DNA of 64,000 nt from Hyphomonadaceae bacterium (GTDB lineage Bacteria > Pseudomonadota > Alphaproteobacteria > Caulobacterales > Aquidulcibacteraceae): positions 124,001 to 188,000 of the forward strand of contig JAHDXR010000003.1 in assembly GCA_023384105.1 (NCBI GenBank), written 5' to 3'. Shown in pieces: positions 1 to 8,785 of this stretch. The position numbers and the translations under genes are program-made. The notes beneath the pieces were generated by a model. The model did no database searches, had not been told where the DNA came from, and saw only the letters and a list, made by a program, of their open reading frames with translations. Numbering within the stretch: position 1 is the stretch's first letter; each line of letters starts with the position of its first letter.

Positions 1-86
1 TGATGTTCGTCGGCGCCGTCAATCCGCCGGGGCGCTGGTTCGTCGAGCACGCGGGCGCCTGGCCCGAAGGCGAGGCCGCGAACTGA
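1..86 (+). CDS. 3' end of an unidentified gene (partial)
   Basis: An open frame enters from the left edge and stops at a TGA at 84-86. The last 27 residues read MFVGAVNPPGRWF...GEAAN. The fragment is too short to assign a family. It ends 56 bases before the acyl-CoA synthetase start and lies on the same strand. The visible Met may be internal rather than the start. Confidence 0.45.
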   Translation, partial: MFVGAVNPPGRWFVEHAGAWPEGEAAN

Positions 87-142
87 GCGCCGCGACGGCC
101 TGCCCGGTTTCGCCAGCGCGCAAACGCCTCTATGCAACGCAC

Positions 143-1939
143 ATGAGCCCGCTTGAGCAGATCGCGCGCGAAATCAGGTTTCTGGACGGCCTCGTCCGCA
201 CGCTCTGGGCCGTGCGCAAGATCGATCCCGAGTCGGACATGCTGATCTGCGACGATTTCGAGGCCGTCGTCGACAGGTTCGCGGACCGCACCGCGATCGT
301 GTTCGAAGGCGCGAGCTACACCTATCGCCAGCTCGACGCGCTGGCCAACCGCTTCGCCGCCTGGGGCGACGCGCAAGGGCTGAAGCCGGGCGATACGGTG
401 GCGCTGCTGCTGCCGAACCGCGCCGAATACATCCCCGCCTGGATGGGCCTCGCCAAGATCGGCGTCGCCGCCGCGCTGATCAACAACAACCTGACCGGCG
501 CCGCGCTCGCCCACTGCCTCTCCATCTCCGGCGCCGATCACGTCATCACCGATCAGGAAAGCGTGCTCGCCGCCGAAACCATCCGCGCCGGCCTGCCGCG
601 GCCGCTCACCTACTGGCTGATCGACGGCCCTGGCGACGACGAAAGCCGCCGCGCGCTCGATCTCGCCGATCCCGTCACCGCTCCGCCGCGGCCGGTGCGC
701 GCGCGCCGGGCCGGGCTCAAGTCGCGCGATATCGCGCTCTACATCTACACCTCCGGCACGACCGGCATGCCGAAAGCCGCGAAGATCACGCACATGCGCG
801 CGCAGCTCTACATGCACAGCTTCGCCGGCGCGACCGGCGCGCGCGCGGACGACAAGGTCTATTGCGTGCTGCCGCTCTATCACGCCACCGGCGGCCTCTG
901 CGGCGTCGGCGCGGCGCTGTTCCGCGGCGGGACGGTGGTGCTGCGGCGCAGATTCTCAGCAACGCATTTCTGGGACGACGTCGCCGAGCACGATTGCACC
1001 ATGTTCGTCTATATCGGCGAACTGTGCCGCTATCTGGTCAACCAGCCGAAGCATCCGAGGGAACGCGATCACAAGCTGCGGCTTGCCTTCGGCAACGGCC
1101 TGCGCCCGGAAGTCTGGGCCGAGTTTCAGCCGCGCTTCGGCATCGGGCGCGTGCTCGAATTCTACGGCTCGACCGAGGGCAACGTCTCGATGTTCAACTT
1201 CGACGGCCAGCTCGGCGCGATCGGGCGCGTGCCGCCCTATCTGCAGCGCAATTTCGCGGTGCGGCTGGTGAAGTTCGACGTCGAGGCCGAAGCGCCGGTG
1301 CGCGGCGAAGACGGGCTCTGCAAGCTGTGCGAGGTCGGCGAAGCGGGCGAGGCCGTCGGCCTGATCAAAGAGGACGCGCGCCATAACTATACCGGCTACG
1401 CCGACAAGGCGGCGTCCGAGCGCAAGATCCTGCACGACGTGATCGAACGCGGCGATTCCTGGTTCCGCACCGGCGATCTCATGCGCCAGGACAAGGACGG
1501 CTATTTCTATTTCGTCGACCGCATCGGCGATACGTTCCGCTGGAAAGGCGAAAACGTCTCGACCACGGAAGTCGCCGAAGTGATCGCGCACTATCCGGGC
1601 GTGGCCGAGGCGAACGTCTATGGCGTGAAGATCGCCGCGCTCGACGGCCGCGCCGGCATGGCGGCGATCACGCCGGGCGAGGATTTCGTGCTCGACGGCC
1701 TGCGCGAACATCTGGCGCGCGAACTGCCGGCCTATGCGCGGCCGCTGTTCATCCGGCTGCAGCCGGCGATCGAGACCACCGGAACGTTCAAGTACCGCAA
1801 GATCGATCTGGTGCGCGACGGCTTCGATCCGGCCAAGATCGAGCAGCAGATTTTTCTCGATCACCCCGCCGAGCAGCGTTATGCGCCGATCACGCCCGAG
1901 CTTTACGCCGAGATTCAGTCAGGCGCCCTCCGGCTCTAA
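143..1939 (+). CDS. Long-chain acyl-CoA synthetase (FadD6/very-long-chain type)
   Basis: A 598-residue member of the AMP-forming adenylate family, expected to activate fatty acids to acyl-CoA at the cytoplasmic membrane. The phosphate-binding motif IYTSGTTGMPKAAK lies near residues 200-215. The GSTEGN adenine-binding motif is near 345. The GDLMRQDKDGYFYFVDR hinge region, followed by the WKGENVST stretch, is near 450-475. The N-terminal stretch ending IVFEGASYTYRQLD and the overall length match the FATP/ACSVL subgroup. The ATG at 143 has no obvious Shine-Dalgarno, but no better start exists. It converges on the transporter operon, with only 27 bases between the stops. The substrate chain length cannot be read from sequence. 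Confidence 0.9.
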   Translation: MSPLEQIAREIRFLDGLVRTLWAVRKIDPESDMLICDDFEAVVDRFADRTAIVFEGASYTYRQLDALANRFAAWGDAQGLKPGDTVALLLPNRAEYIPAWMGLAKIGVAAALINNNLTGAALAHCLSISGADHVITDQESVLAAETIRAGLPRPLTYWLIDGPGDDESRRALDLADPVTAPPRPVRARRAGLKSRDIALYIYTSGTTGMPKAAKITHMRAQLYMHSFAGATGARADDKVYCVLPLYHATGGLCGVGAALFRGGTVVLRRRFSATHFWDDVAEHDCTMFVYIGELCRYLVNQPKHPRERDHKLRLAFGNGLRPEVWAEFQPRFGIGRVLEFYGSTEGNVSMFNFDGQLGAIGRVPPYLQRNFAVRLVKFDVEAEAPVRGEDGLCKLCEVGEAGEAVGLIKEDARHNYTGYADKAASERKILHDVIERGDSWFRTGDLMRQDKDGYFYFVDRIGDTFRWKGENVSTTEVAEVIAHYPGVAEANVYGVKIAALDGRAGMAAITPGEDFVLDGLREHLARELPAYARPLFIRLQPAIETTGTFKYRKIDLVRDGFDPAKIEQQIFLDHPAEQRYAPITPELYAEIQSGALRL

Positions 1940-1966
1940 AGCCCCCATGGAGCGCCGGATCGTCCG

Positions 1967-2731
1967 TCACTCGAACACTGCGGCGAAGCCGCCGCCGATA
2001 CGTTCGAGGCGGCCCTTGCGGCCATAGACGGATTCGAGCGCAGCCGGCGTAAGCGCATCGAACGGCGCGCCTTCGGCCGCAACGCGCCCTTGCCGCAGCA
2101 ACAGCACGCGCTGGGCGACGGCGGCGGCGAGCGCGATGTCATGCGTCGAGATGAGAACGCCGCCGCCCTGCTCGGCGTGCCGGCGCAAGATGTCGCCGAC
2201 GCCGAGCGCCTGCGCCGGATCGAGGCCGGCCGTAGGCTCGTCCAACACCAGCAGCGGCGCGTGCTGCGCGAGGGCGCGCGCAAGGTGCGCGCGCGCTTTC
2301 TCGCCGCCGGAGATTTCGTCCATGCGGCGCGTGCGCAGCGGCGCCAGCGCGCAGGCCTCGATCGCGGCGTCGACCGCGGCCTGGTCGGCGCCGCCGAGCC
2401 GGTCGGGGGCGGCGCCGTGCGCGAAGCGGCCGAGCGCGACGAGGCTCTCGACGCTCACCGGCCAGATCGATTGCGGGCGCTGCGGCAGATAGGCGGCGCG
2501 CAGCGCGCGGGCGCGGGCGCTGAAGCGGCGCGGATCGGCGCCGCCGAGCGCGACGGCGCCGTCGTACGGCGCAAGGCCCAGCGCAGCGCGCATCAGGGTG
2601 GTCTTGCCCGCGCCGTTCGGGCCGAGCAAGGCGACGATCTCGCCCGGCCGGATCGTCAGCGACGCCGCATCGAGCACGCGGCGCCCGCCAAGCGCGACGC
2701 CGACGTTCGACAGCTGCACCAGCGCGCTCAT
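1967..2731 (-). CDS. btuD: ABC transporter ATP-binding protein, cobalamin/siderophore type (BtuD-like)
   Basis: A 254-residue ATPase that should power the permease encoded just upstream. It shows a Walker A motif GPNGAGKTT near residue 36, an ABC signature ISGGEKARAHLARAL, a Walker B LLVLDEPTAGLD and an H-loop STHD. The ATG at 2731 overlaps the permease stop in an ATGA arrangement, so the two are translationally coupled. A much longer open frame runs on upstream, but that extension overlaps the permease in another frame and is not credible. B12 is favoured over haem or siderophore because a cobalamin riboswitch precedes the operon. Confidence 0.9.
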   Translation of the reverse strand: MSALVQLSNVGVALGGRRVLDAASLTIRPGEIVALLGPNGAGKTTLMRAALGLAPYDGAVALGGADPRRFSARARALRAAYLPQRPQSIWPVSVESLVALGRFAHGAAPDRLGGADQAAVDAAIEACALAPLRTRRMDEISGGEKARAHLARALAQHAPLLVLDEPTAGLDPAQALGVGDILRRHAEQGGGVLISTHDIALAAAVAQRVLLLRQGRVAAEGAPFDALTPAALESVYGRKGRLERIGGGFAAVFE

Positions 2732-3693
2732 GCGTCGCCTCCGCGGGACGCCAGGCGCGCAGCGATCAGCGCAAACACCGGCCCGCCGATCAGGGCGGCG
2801 GCGACGCCGAGCTTCAGCTCCGTGTCGGTCGGCAGAAGACGCACGGCGATGTCGGCGCACACCAGCAATGCGCCGCCGGCCAGCGCGCTCGGCAGCAGGA
2901 GCCGCGCCGGATCGTGTCCGGCCAGAGCGCGCACCAGATGCGGCGCGGCGACGCCGACGAAGCCGATCACGCCGGCGACCGCGGTTGCGCCGCCGGTGCA
3001 GGCGGCGGCGCCGAGCACGACCAGCAGGCGCGTCCGCGAAAGATCGGCGCCGATGGCGGCGGCCGCTTCTTCGCCGAGCGTCAAAGCCTGCAGGCCGCGC
3101 GCGGCGAAGAGAATGAGCGCCGCGCCGGCGACGAGAAATGCGCCCACGAGCAGCGCATCGTTCAACGAGCGCGCTTCGACCGAGCCGAGCGTCCAGTTGA
3201 CCAGATCGGCGAGCGCGCCGGGATTGGGTGCGAGGTTGAGCGCAAGCGCGATCAAACCGCCGGCCAGGCTGGAGAGCCCGACGCCGATCAGCGCCAGGCT
3301 CGCCGGCCCCCGCGCCGCCCAGCCGAGCGCGGTGACGACCAGCGCCGCGACCAGCGCGAACAGCAGCGCCGCAGCCGGCGCAAGCACGGCCGCGCCGAAC
3401 GCGAACGCAAGCACGGCGCCAAGCGCTGCAAAGCCGGAAAGGCCCAGCACGCCGGAATCGGCGAGCGGATTGCGCAACAGCCCCTGCAAGGCGGCGCCTG
3501 AGAGTCCCAGCGCCGCGCCGACCAGCCACGCCGTCAGCGCGCGCGGGAAGCGGATCTCCCACACGATCGTGCGCGTTGCCTCGTCGGCGGCGAACGGATC
3601 GGCAAGCGGTGTCGGGCCGAGCCACAAGGCGGCGGCCAGCGCGGCGAGGCCGAGCGCGGCCAGCGCCAGGGATGCGCGCGACGCGGCGCTCAT
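2728..3693 (-). CDS. btuC: FecCD-family ABC permease (BtuC-like)
   Basis: A 321-residue, strongly hydrophobic protein with about ten predicted membrane helices. Family marks include the PRALTAWLVGAALGLSGAALQ segment and the GVIGFVGVAAPHLVRAL motif that contacts the ATPase. The ATG at 3693 is chosen because it overlaps the stop of the binding-protein gene (ATGA at 3690-3693) and starts directly before the first helix. The open frame extends 20 residues further upstream, but that part lies inside the previous gene. It forms the inner-membrane channel of the B12-type importer. Confidence 0.9.
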   Translation of the reverse strand: MSAASRASLALAALGLAALAAALWLGPTPLADPFAADEATRTIVWEIRFPRALTAWLVGAALGLSGAALQGLLRNPLADSGVLGLSGFAALGAVLAFAFGAAVLAPAAALLFALVAALVVTALGWAARGPASLALIGVGLSSLAGGLIALALNLAPNPGALADLVNWTLGSVEARSLNDALLVGAFLVAGAALILFAARGLQALTLGEEAAAAIGADLSRTRLLVVLGAAACTGGATAVAGVIGFVGVAAPHLVRALAGHDPARLLLPSALAGGALLVCADIAVRLLPTDTELKLGVAAALIGGPVFALIAARLASRGGDA

Positions 3694-4502
3694 GAACTGC
3701 GCAACGCCGCGGCGATCTGCTCGGCCGCATCGATCGCATACCAAGCCTCGCACGAGATCGCCGCGGGCGGCAGCGAAACGGTGCGCGCCCGCTCAAGCGC
3801 GCTGCGCATCGCCGGATGCCGGCCCGGCAGCCACGGATTGATCCGCGTGCGGCCATGATCGAAGAACCCGAGCGCGACCAGGGCGGGCGGCGTTTCGACC
3901 AGCCGCTCGAGCGGCATCACCGTCCAACTGGCATCGGTGCGCACGTTGCGTCCGCCGGCGGCGGCGATGACCGCGTCCATCATCGTGCCAGAACCGGCGA
4001 CGGCGCCGCCGGCGGAGAGATACATCACCGGCAGGCGCCGCGCCGGCGCGGCCGCGCCGAGACGCGCCAGCCGCAGATCGAGATCGCGCGCGAGCGCAAC
4101 GCCCCGTTCGGGATGGCCGAGCGCCGCCGAAGCGTCGAGCAGATCGGCGCGCGCGCTGGCGAAGTCCGGCGCATCGCCGACCTGCAGCACGGGCACGCCG
4201 AAGCGCGCATAGACGGCTTCGGCATCCCACGGCCCGCCCCAGTTGCGCACCACCAGATCGGGCCGGAGCGCCAGCGCTTCTTCAAGCGTGCCGCGCGTCT
4301 GGCGGATGCCGGCGGCGCGGTCGCGGAAATAGGAATCGTCGCGGCGCGCGCCGCGCGAGAGCGCCGCGATCTGATCGCGGTCGGCAAGCGCGAGCACGAA
4401 CTGGTCGGCGCAATAGTCGAGCGATACGATGCGCTGCGGCCTGGCCTCGGCCGGCGGCGCGAACAGAAGCGCAAAAGCGCACAGAAGCCAACGCACATCC
4501 AT
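3690..4502 (-). CDS. btuF: Periplasmic substrate-binding protein (BtuF-like)
   Basis: A 270-residue protein with a signal peptide (MDVRWLLCAFALLFAPPAEA) followed by the PQRIVSLDYCADQFVLALAD start typical of vitamin B12/iron-siderophore binding proteins. The inner motifs NWGGPWD and LPVMYLSAGG fit the fold. It should deliver the ligand to the BtuCD-like complex in the periplasm. It is the first gene of the operon and lies immediately downstream of the riboswitch. The ATG at 4502 is preferred because it starts the signal peptide; an ATG five codons upstream is also in frame. No TonB-dependent receptor is present in the window. Confidence 0.85.
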   Translation of the reverse strand: MDVRWLLCAFALLFAPPAEARPQRIVSLDYCADQFVLALADRDQIAALSRGARRDDSYFRDRAAGIRQTRGTLEEALALRPDLVVRNWGGPWDAEAVYARFGVPVLQVGDAPDFASARADLLDASAALGHPERGVALARDLDLRLARLGAAAPARRLPVMYLSAGGAVAGSGTMMDAVIAAAGGRNVRTDASWTVMPLERLVETPPALVALGFFDHGRTRINPWLPGRHPAMRSALERARTVSLPPAAISCEAWYAIDAAEQIAAALRSS

Positions 4503-4535
4503 CTCCTCGGGCCCCATCCCGGACCCTCATGGCGT

Positions 4536-4695
4536 CTTGTCGGCAGGTCTTCTGGCTTCGCGGGTCTCCGCTCGCCGGCCCCTTCCCGTCCCGAACCCGA
4601 GACAGTGGCGTTGGCCGGCGAACTCGCCGCTTACAGCTGCGGGCGCAGCCGCGGATTCTCACCGCGTTCCCTTTTGATCCTCGACACGAGGAACC
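4536..4695 (-). promoter_or_regulatory. Cobalamin (adenosylcobalamin) riboswitch
   Basis: Read on the minus strand, the leader contains the ordered signatures of the B12 element. These are AAAAGGGAAC with GGTGAGAATCC, then GCAGCTGTAAGC, then GCCACTG, then GGGAAGG and the closing CCAGAAGACCTGCC B12-box region. It ends about 30 bases before the btuF-like start. By family knowledge, coenzyme B12 binding would reduce expression of the downstream transporter. The boundaries are approximate because no covariance model was run. Confidence 0.93.
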
Positions 4696-4762
4696 GATCC
4701 GCGCGAACCTATCGAAGCGCCGGGCCAAGCGCAATCGGCCCCGTTTGTGGAGCGCGCCCGTC

Positions 4763-5194
4763 ATGAGACCCGATTTCGAACTGTTCTTCCGCACCTATTC
4801 CGATCTCTACAATCGGGCGCTGGGCGACGATCCCGACTATGACGCCATCGCCGCGCGCTTTTCCTCCTGCTTCGTCGCCGCGGGGGCCGAAGGCGTGCGC
4901 TGCGGCGAGAACGACGGCGAATTCTGTGCGGCGCTGGAGCGGAGCTACGCCTTCTACAGGAAGATCGGGACCAAGCGGATGAGCGCGTTACGCTGCGAAA
5001 CCGTGGAGATCGACGCCGCGCATTTCATGGTCAAAGCATTTTACCGCGCCGAGTACGAAAAGTCCGGCGCACCCGTGACGATCGATTTCGACGTGACCTA
5101 TCTGCTCGAAACCACGCAGGGCGAACCGAAAATCTTCGCCTTCATCGCCGGCGACGAGATGGACGCCTACAGGCGCGCGGGCCTGATCGGCTAA
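4763..5194 (+). CDS. Hypothetical protein, NTF2/SnoaL-like size and composition
   Basis: A 143-residue soluble protein starting MRPDFELFFRTYSDLYNRAL. The pattern (N-terminal helix, then alternating strands such as VEIDAAHFMVKAFYRAEY and VTIDFDVTYLLE) resembles NTF2/SnoaL-like small folds. No catalytic residues can be assigned, so the function is unknown. The open frame extends 78 codons upstream through the antisense of the riboswitch; the ATG at 4763 is chosen because the family-like fold begins there. It overlaps the arsC stop tail-to-tail by 4 bases. Confidence 0.7.
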   Translation: MRPDFELFFRTYSDLYNRALGDDPDYDAIAARFSSCFVAAGAEGVRCGENDGEFCAALERSYAFYRKIGTKRMSALRCETVEIDAAHFMVKAFYRAEYEKSGAPVTIDFDVTYLLETTQGEPKIFAFIAGDEMDAYRRAGLIG

Positions 5195-5550
5195 AGCACC
5201 TCGCGCACCTTCTCCTTCGGCCGCGCGAGCACCGCGCCCTTGGGCGAAACCACGAACGGGCGTTCGACCAGCACCGGATGGGCGATCATCGCGTCGAGGA
5301 TCTTGGCGTCGCTGGCTTTCGGATCGAGCAAGCCGAGGTCTTCGGCTTCCGGGGCCTTCGTGCGCAGCGCCTGGCGCGGCGCGAGGCCGGCGGCGGCGAA
5401 CAGCGCCTTGAGCTGCGGCTTGGTCCAGCCGGCCTTCAGATACTCGATCACCTCCGGCTTCACGCCGGCGGCTTCGATCATCTCCAGCACCTGGCGCGAG
5501 GTGGAGCATTTGGGGTTGTGATAGATGGTGGCGGTCTTGGGCTTGGGCAT
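5191..5550 (-). CDS. arsC: Arsenate reductase, ArsC glutaredoxin-dependent type
   Basis: A 119-residue ArsC/Spx-family protein. The nucleophile Cys15 lies in HNPKCSTSRQ. The three arginines that bind arsenate in ArsC enzymes appear to be kept: RTKAPEA, VERPFVV and LARPKEKV. It would reduce arsenate to arsenite using glutaredoxin. No arsenite efflux gene or ArsR regulator is nearby, so it may be a housekeeping paralogue (YffB-like) rather than part of an ars operon. It sits 16 bases downstream of efp on the same strand. Confidence 0.85.
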   Translation of the reverse strand: MPKPKTATIYHNPKCSTSRQVLEMIEAAGVKPEVIEYLKAGWTKPQLKALFAAAGLAPRQALRTKAPEAEDLGLLDPKASDAKILDAMIAHPVLVERPFVVSPKGAVLARPKEKVREVL

Positions 5551-5566
5551 CGGCGCGGGCGGACCG

Positions 5567-6142
5567 TCAATCCTTCGCCCGTTCGACGTAGGAGCCGTCT
5601 TCGGTCGAGATCACGACGCGGGTGCCGGCCTCGATGTGCGGCGGCACCATCGTGCGCACGCCGATATCGAGCATGGCCGGCTTGTAGGACGACGACGCGG
5701 TCTGGCCCTTCACTACCGGTTCGGTGGTCTCGATGGTGGCGACGATGCGCGGCGGCAGCTCGATCGAGAGCGCCTGGCCGTCGTGCATGGTGAGATGCAC
5801 CTCCATTTCCGGCTGCAGGTAGGCGATCTGATCGCCGACCATGTCGCGGGCGAGGTGGACCTGCTCGTAGGTGACCGGGTTCATGAAGACGAGGCCGGCG
5901 TCGCCGTCGTCATAGAGAAAGGTGTGCTTCACCTCCTCGACGAAGGCTTTTTCGAGCGCGTCGGTGGTCTTGTAGGTCTCGGTCGTTTTCACGCCGTCGA
6001 CGATGCGGCGCATGACGATGGTGGTCGTCGGCGTGCCCTTGCCGGGGCGGAAGGTTTCGTGGCTCATGACCACGTAGAGCTTGCCGTCCTCGTGCTCGAG
6101 CACGTTGCCTTTGCGGACGTCGCTGGCGATGACTTTGACCAC
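5567..6142 (-). CDS. efp: Translation elongation factor P
   Basis: A 191-residue protein covering the full EF-P architecture (KOW-like domain I plus two OB folds), ending in the highly conserved [12 protein letters not shown] tail. The modifiable lysine sits in RPGKGTP at residue 35. It relieves ribosome stalling at polyproline stretches. There is no ATG here. A GTG at 6142 is preferred because a GAGG lies 5 bases upstream and the result ([13 protein letters not shown]) matches the usual N-terminus; a GTG at 6148 is the alternative. The adjacent divergent epmA indicates beta-lysylation of the lysine. Confidence 0.95.
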   Translation of the reverse strand: MVKVIASDVRKGNVLEHEDGKLYVVMSHETFRPGKGTPTTTIVMRRIVDGVKTTETYKTTDALEKAFVEEVKHTFLYDDGDAGLVFMNPVTYEQVHLARDMVGDQIAYLQPEMEVHLTMHDGQALSIELPPRIVATIETTEPVVKGQTASSSYKPAMLDIGVRTMVPPHIEAGTRVVISTEDGSYVERAKD

Positions 6143-6295
6143 GTACACCTCACTTGCCGCCGGGCGCCGCCGGACGGGCCTGTATCAGTCGAAAGGACCG
6201 GAATTGCGGGGTTCTCTAGCTGGATTTGACACGCGGGGAAAGCCGGGGGCTGCCTCCCCCGGCCTCTCCCCCCTCCCCTCAAAGGGGAGGAGGTG

Positions 6296-7210
6296 ATGGC
6301 GCCCTATTGGAACACCGCGCGCCACGCCGACCGCCGGCCCTTCCTGCAGGCGCGGGCGGCGATCCTCAGGGCGGTGCGGGGCTGGTTCGAGGCGCAGGGC
6401 TTCACCGAAGTGGAGCCTGTCCTGATCGTGCCCTCGCCCGGGGCGGAGACGCATATCGAGGCGGTCGCGGCCGACGGCGGCTATCTGCACACCAGCCCCG
6501 AGTTCGCGATGAAGCGGCTGCTGGCGGCGGGCGAAGAGCGCATCTTCTATCTCGGCAAGTGCTGGCGGAAGGGCGAGACGGGGCCGCTGCACGCGAGCGA
6601 GTTCACCATGATCGAATGGTATCGCGCCCATGCGCCGTACGAGCAGATCATGGACGATTGCGTCGACCTCGCGCGCGCGGCGGCGCGCGCGGCGAATGCG
6701 GCGATGCTGCGCTGGCGCGGCAAGAGCTGCGATCCGTTCACGGCGGCGGAGCGGATCAGCGTGCGCGAGGCGTTTCAGCAGCTCTGCCCCGTGCCGATGC
6801 CGGAGGATGGCGATGCGTTTTCCGCGGCGCTGGTGCAGCATGTGGAGCCGCAGCTCGGCGACGGCGCGCTGACTCTGCTGACGGACTATCCGATCAGCGA
6901 GGCGGCGCTGGCGCGCCGCTCGCCGCGCGATCCGGGCGTTGCGGAGCGGTTCGAGCTTTATGCCTGCGGCGTCGAGCTGGCGAACGGGTTCGGCGAGCTG
7001 ACCGACCCGATCGAGCAGCGGCGCCGGCTGGTCGAAGCGATGGACGAGAAGGAAAAGCGCTACGGCCAACGCTGGCCGATCGACGAAGACTTCCTGGCCG
7101 CGCTCGCGCACATGCCGCCGGCGAGCGGGGTGGCGATGGGGTTCGACCGGCTGGTGATGCTGGCGGCGGGCGCGCGGCATATCGGCGACGTGCTCTGGAC
7201 GCCGCAATAA
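6296..7210 (+). CDS. epmA: EF-P lysyl-ligase EpmA (PoxA/GenX)
   Basis: A 304-residue class II lysyl-tRNA synthetase paralogue lacking the anticodon-binding domain. It shows the truncated catalytic core with TSPEFAMKRLL, GKCWRKGE...HASEFTMIEWY, and the C-terminal GVAMGFDRLVML motif 3. It attaches (R)-beta-lysine to EF-P. The ATG at 6296 follows a strong AGGGGAGGAGG; a GTG one codon earlier is possible. It is divergent from efp with about 150 bases between, a direct functional pairing. The partner aminomutase EpmB is not in this window. Confidence 0.93.
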   Translation: MAPYWNTARHADRRPFLQARAAILRAVRGWFEAQGFTEVEPVLIVPSPGAETHIEAVAADGGYLHTSPEFAMKRLLAAGEERIFYLGKCWRKGETGPLHASEFTMIEWYRAHAPYEQIMDDCVDLARAAARAANAAMLRWRGKSCDPFTAAERISVREAFQQLCPVPMPEDGDAFSAALVQHVEPQLGDGALTLLTDYPISEAALARRSPRDPGVAERFELYACGVELANGFGELTDPIEQRRRLVEAMDEKEKRYGQRWPIDEDFLAALAHMPPASGVAMGFDRLVMLAAGARHIGDVLWTPQ

Positions 7211-7227
7211 TAACATGGACCGACGCC

Positions 7228-7484
7228 ATGATCCGTGACGCTGCGCCCTCCAACTACGCCGCGATCCGCCAAGTGGTGCGGCATGCGTTCGGGCAGGACG
7301 ATGAAGCGAACCTCGTCGAACAGCTGCGCGCCGATGGCGATGTGCTGGCGGAGCTGGTGGCGGCGTCCGGGATCGCGCTGCAGGGGCACATCCTGTACTC
7401 GCCGCTGGCGATCGAGCGAGACGGCGAGACGCTGAAAGCCGCCGCCCTCGCCCCGGTTTCGGTGCTGCCGGCGTTTCAGCGGCG
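7228..7484 (+). pseudogene. GNAT N-acetyltransferase, 3'-truncated
   Basis: The first 85 or so codons read as a GNAT acetyltransferase (IRDAAPSNYAAIRQVVRHAF, then GHILYSPL, then APVSVLPAFQRR). The family acetyl-CoA loop (usually RRGIG...) should follow immediately. Instead the frame continues into antisense of another gene. The cut is at about 7484, within a codon or two of the SWIM-gene remnant, so this is a deletion or insertion junction. The fragment lacks the cofactor site and should be inactive. It starts 18 bases after epmA. Confidence 0.75.
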
Positions 7485-8722
7485 GCAATGCGCGCGCGAA
7501 CGAGCGCAAGCGCCTTCTCGCGCCAGATCTTCCAGGCCCGCGCGCGCCGCGCATGCGCCTCCAGCGCGCGATAGGATTGAAGATGAGGCTCGGCCTCGAA
7601 CTCCGCCCATATCAGCGCCATCGCCTCGTCGCGCTGGCCGCGCTCTTGGTAGGCGTCGGCCAGGAAGGCGCGCAGACGCTCGTCCTGATCGCTCTCGGCG
7701 AAAGCGAGCCAGCCACGCTCAGCCCAGTCAAGGGCTTTGTCGGAATCGCCCGCGCCGCGATAGAGTTCGGCGAACTGCAGGAAATCGTAGGGCCGAGACA
7801 GATCGCGCGCCATGACCGCGGCGCGCGCTTCAAGATCGCCATCCCGCTTCGCGATCGTCTCCATAATCGAGGTGATGCGGAAGCGCCGGCCGTAGCGCTC
7901 GCCGTCATCCGCGCCGGGCGCGAGCGGCTTGACCTTGGCCCATTGCGCCTCCGCCAGTTGGCGGAAGGCCGCGCGCCCGGTTTCGCCGAGAATGTCGGCG
8001 TAAGTCGCATAGGCGCCGATGCACGTGTCGAACTCCGAGCCGAGTTCAAGCTCGAAGAGGCGTCCGGCCAGTTCGACAGGCTCCGGCCGCGCTGCGCGGC
8101 ACGCCTCCAGATGCAGCGCCTGCGCGCGTGCAAGCGCGCCGCATTGTCGAGCACGTCGTCGACGCCGCTCGCATAATCGTAAGCGGAGTGATAGTCGTCG
8201 TCCGTCGCCAGCACATCGTCGAAAAACGCGCTTCCACGCTGACGCGGCCGCATCCGGCGGCGCCTGCCGAGTTGCGATGAGCGTGAGGCGCCGCATCAGG
8301 CGCTCGTCCTCGCCGGCTTGGTCGATCAGCAGGGAGACGAGTTCGTCCTTGTCCAGGTCCAGCAGCCGCGCGCGGAGCGCGTCTTCCGGGCGGGGCTGCG
8401 GCGGCCGCGAGGATGCGCCGGTGTCGTGGTCGGCGCGCCAGGCCAGACCTACGGCGACGGCGTGTTTGCAGAACACCACCTCGCGCCCGAGAGGACAAGT
8501 GCATGCGAAGGCAAGCGCGTCACCTTCGACCCATAGCCGCACCCGATAGCGCCGTGTTCCCTGCACCGCCGCCTCGGCGCGGCCAGCGTCGACGCTCAAG
8601 GACCGCACGGCGCCGGATTTGAAATGGGCTTCGCCGCGCGCGAAATAGGAATCGCCCGCCAGCGTGCGCAACTCAGCCTCTGTCGGAATTCCTGCTTGGG
8701 ACTTGGTCTTCCGTTTCGCCAT
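7485..8722 (-). pseudogene. SWIM zinc-finger protein, truncated and frameshifted
   Basis: The start is intact (MAKRKTKSQAG...), with a SWIM-type zinc site CTCPLGREVVFCKHAVAVGLAW near residue 75-95. This resembles DUF6880-like alpha-helical SWIM proteins. Near 8221-8228 a five-base A/T run shifts the frame; the expected text (FFDDVLATDDDYHSAYDYAS) continues in the neighbouring frame. Near 8121-8141 the original frame returns. The C-terminus is lost at about 7485, where the text switches to the truncated acetyltransferase on the other strand. The two single-base shifts could be sequencing errors; the truncation cannot. Confidence 0.7.
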
Positions 8723-8785
8723 AGACGCCCCTTGTCTGCGCCAGTCGCCTCCGCCTCTCGCAGATCACCGGAGGTTCAAGAACGA

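Noticed and set aside
2090-3841. A 583-codon plus-strand frame opposite the B12 transporter
   Set aside because: Composition is typical of a shadow frame, and all three minus-strand genes have complete motifs and ATGA overlaps.
6242-6263. GCCGGGGG/CCCCCGGC hairpin between efp and epmA as a riboswitch
   Set aside because: It is a short GC hairpin beside a CT-rich run. It may be a simple repeat or affect epmA translation, but nothing more can be supported.
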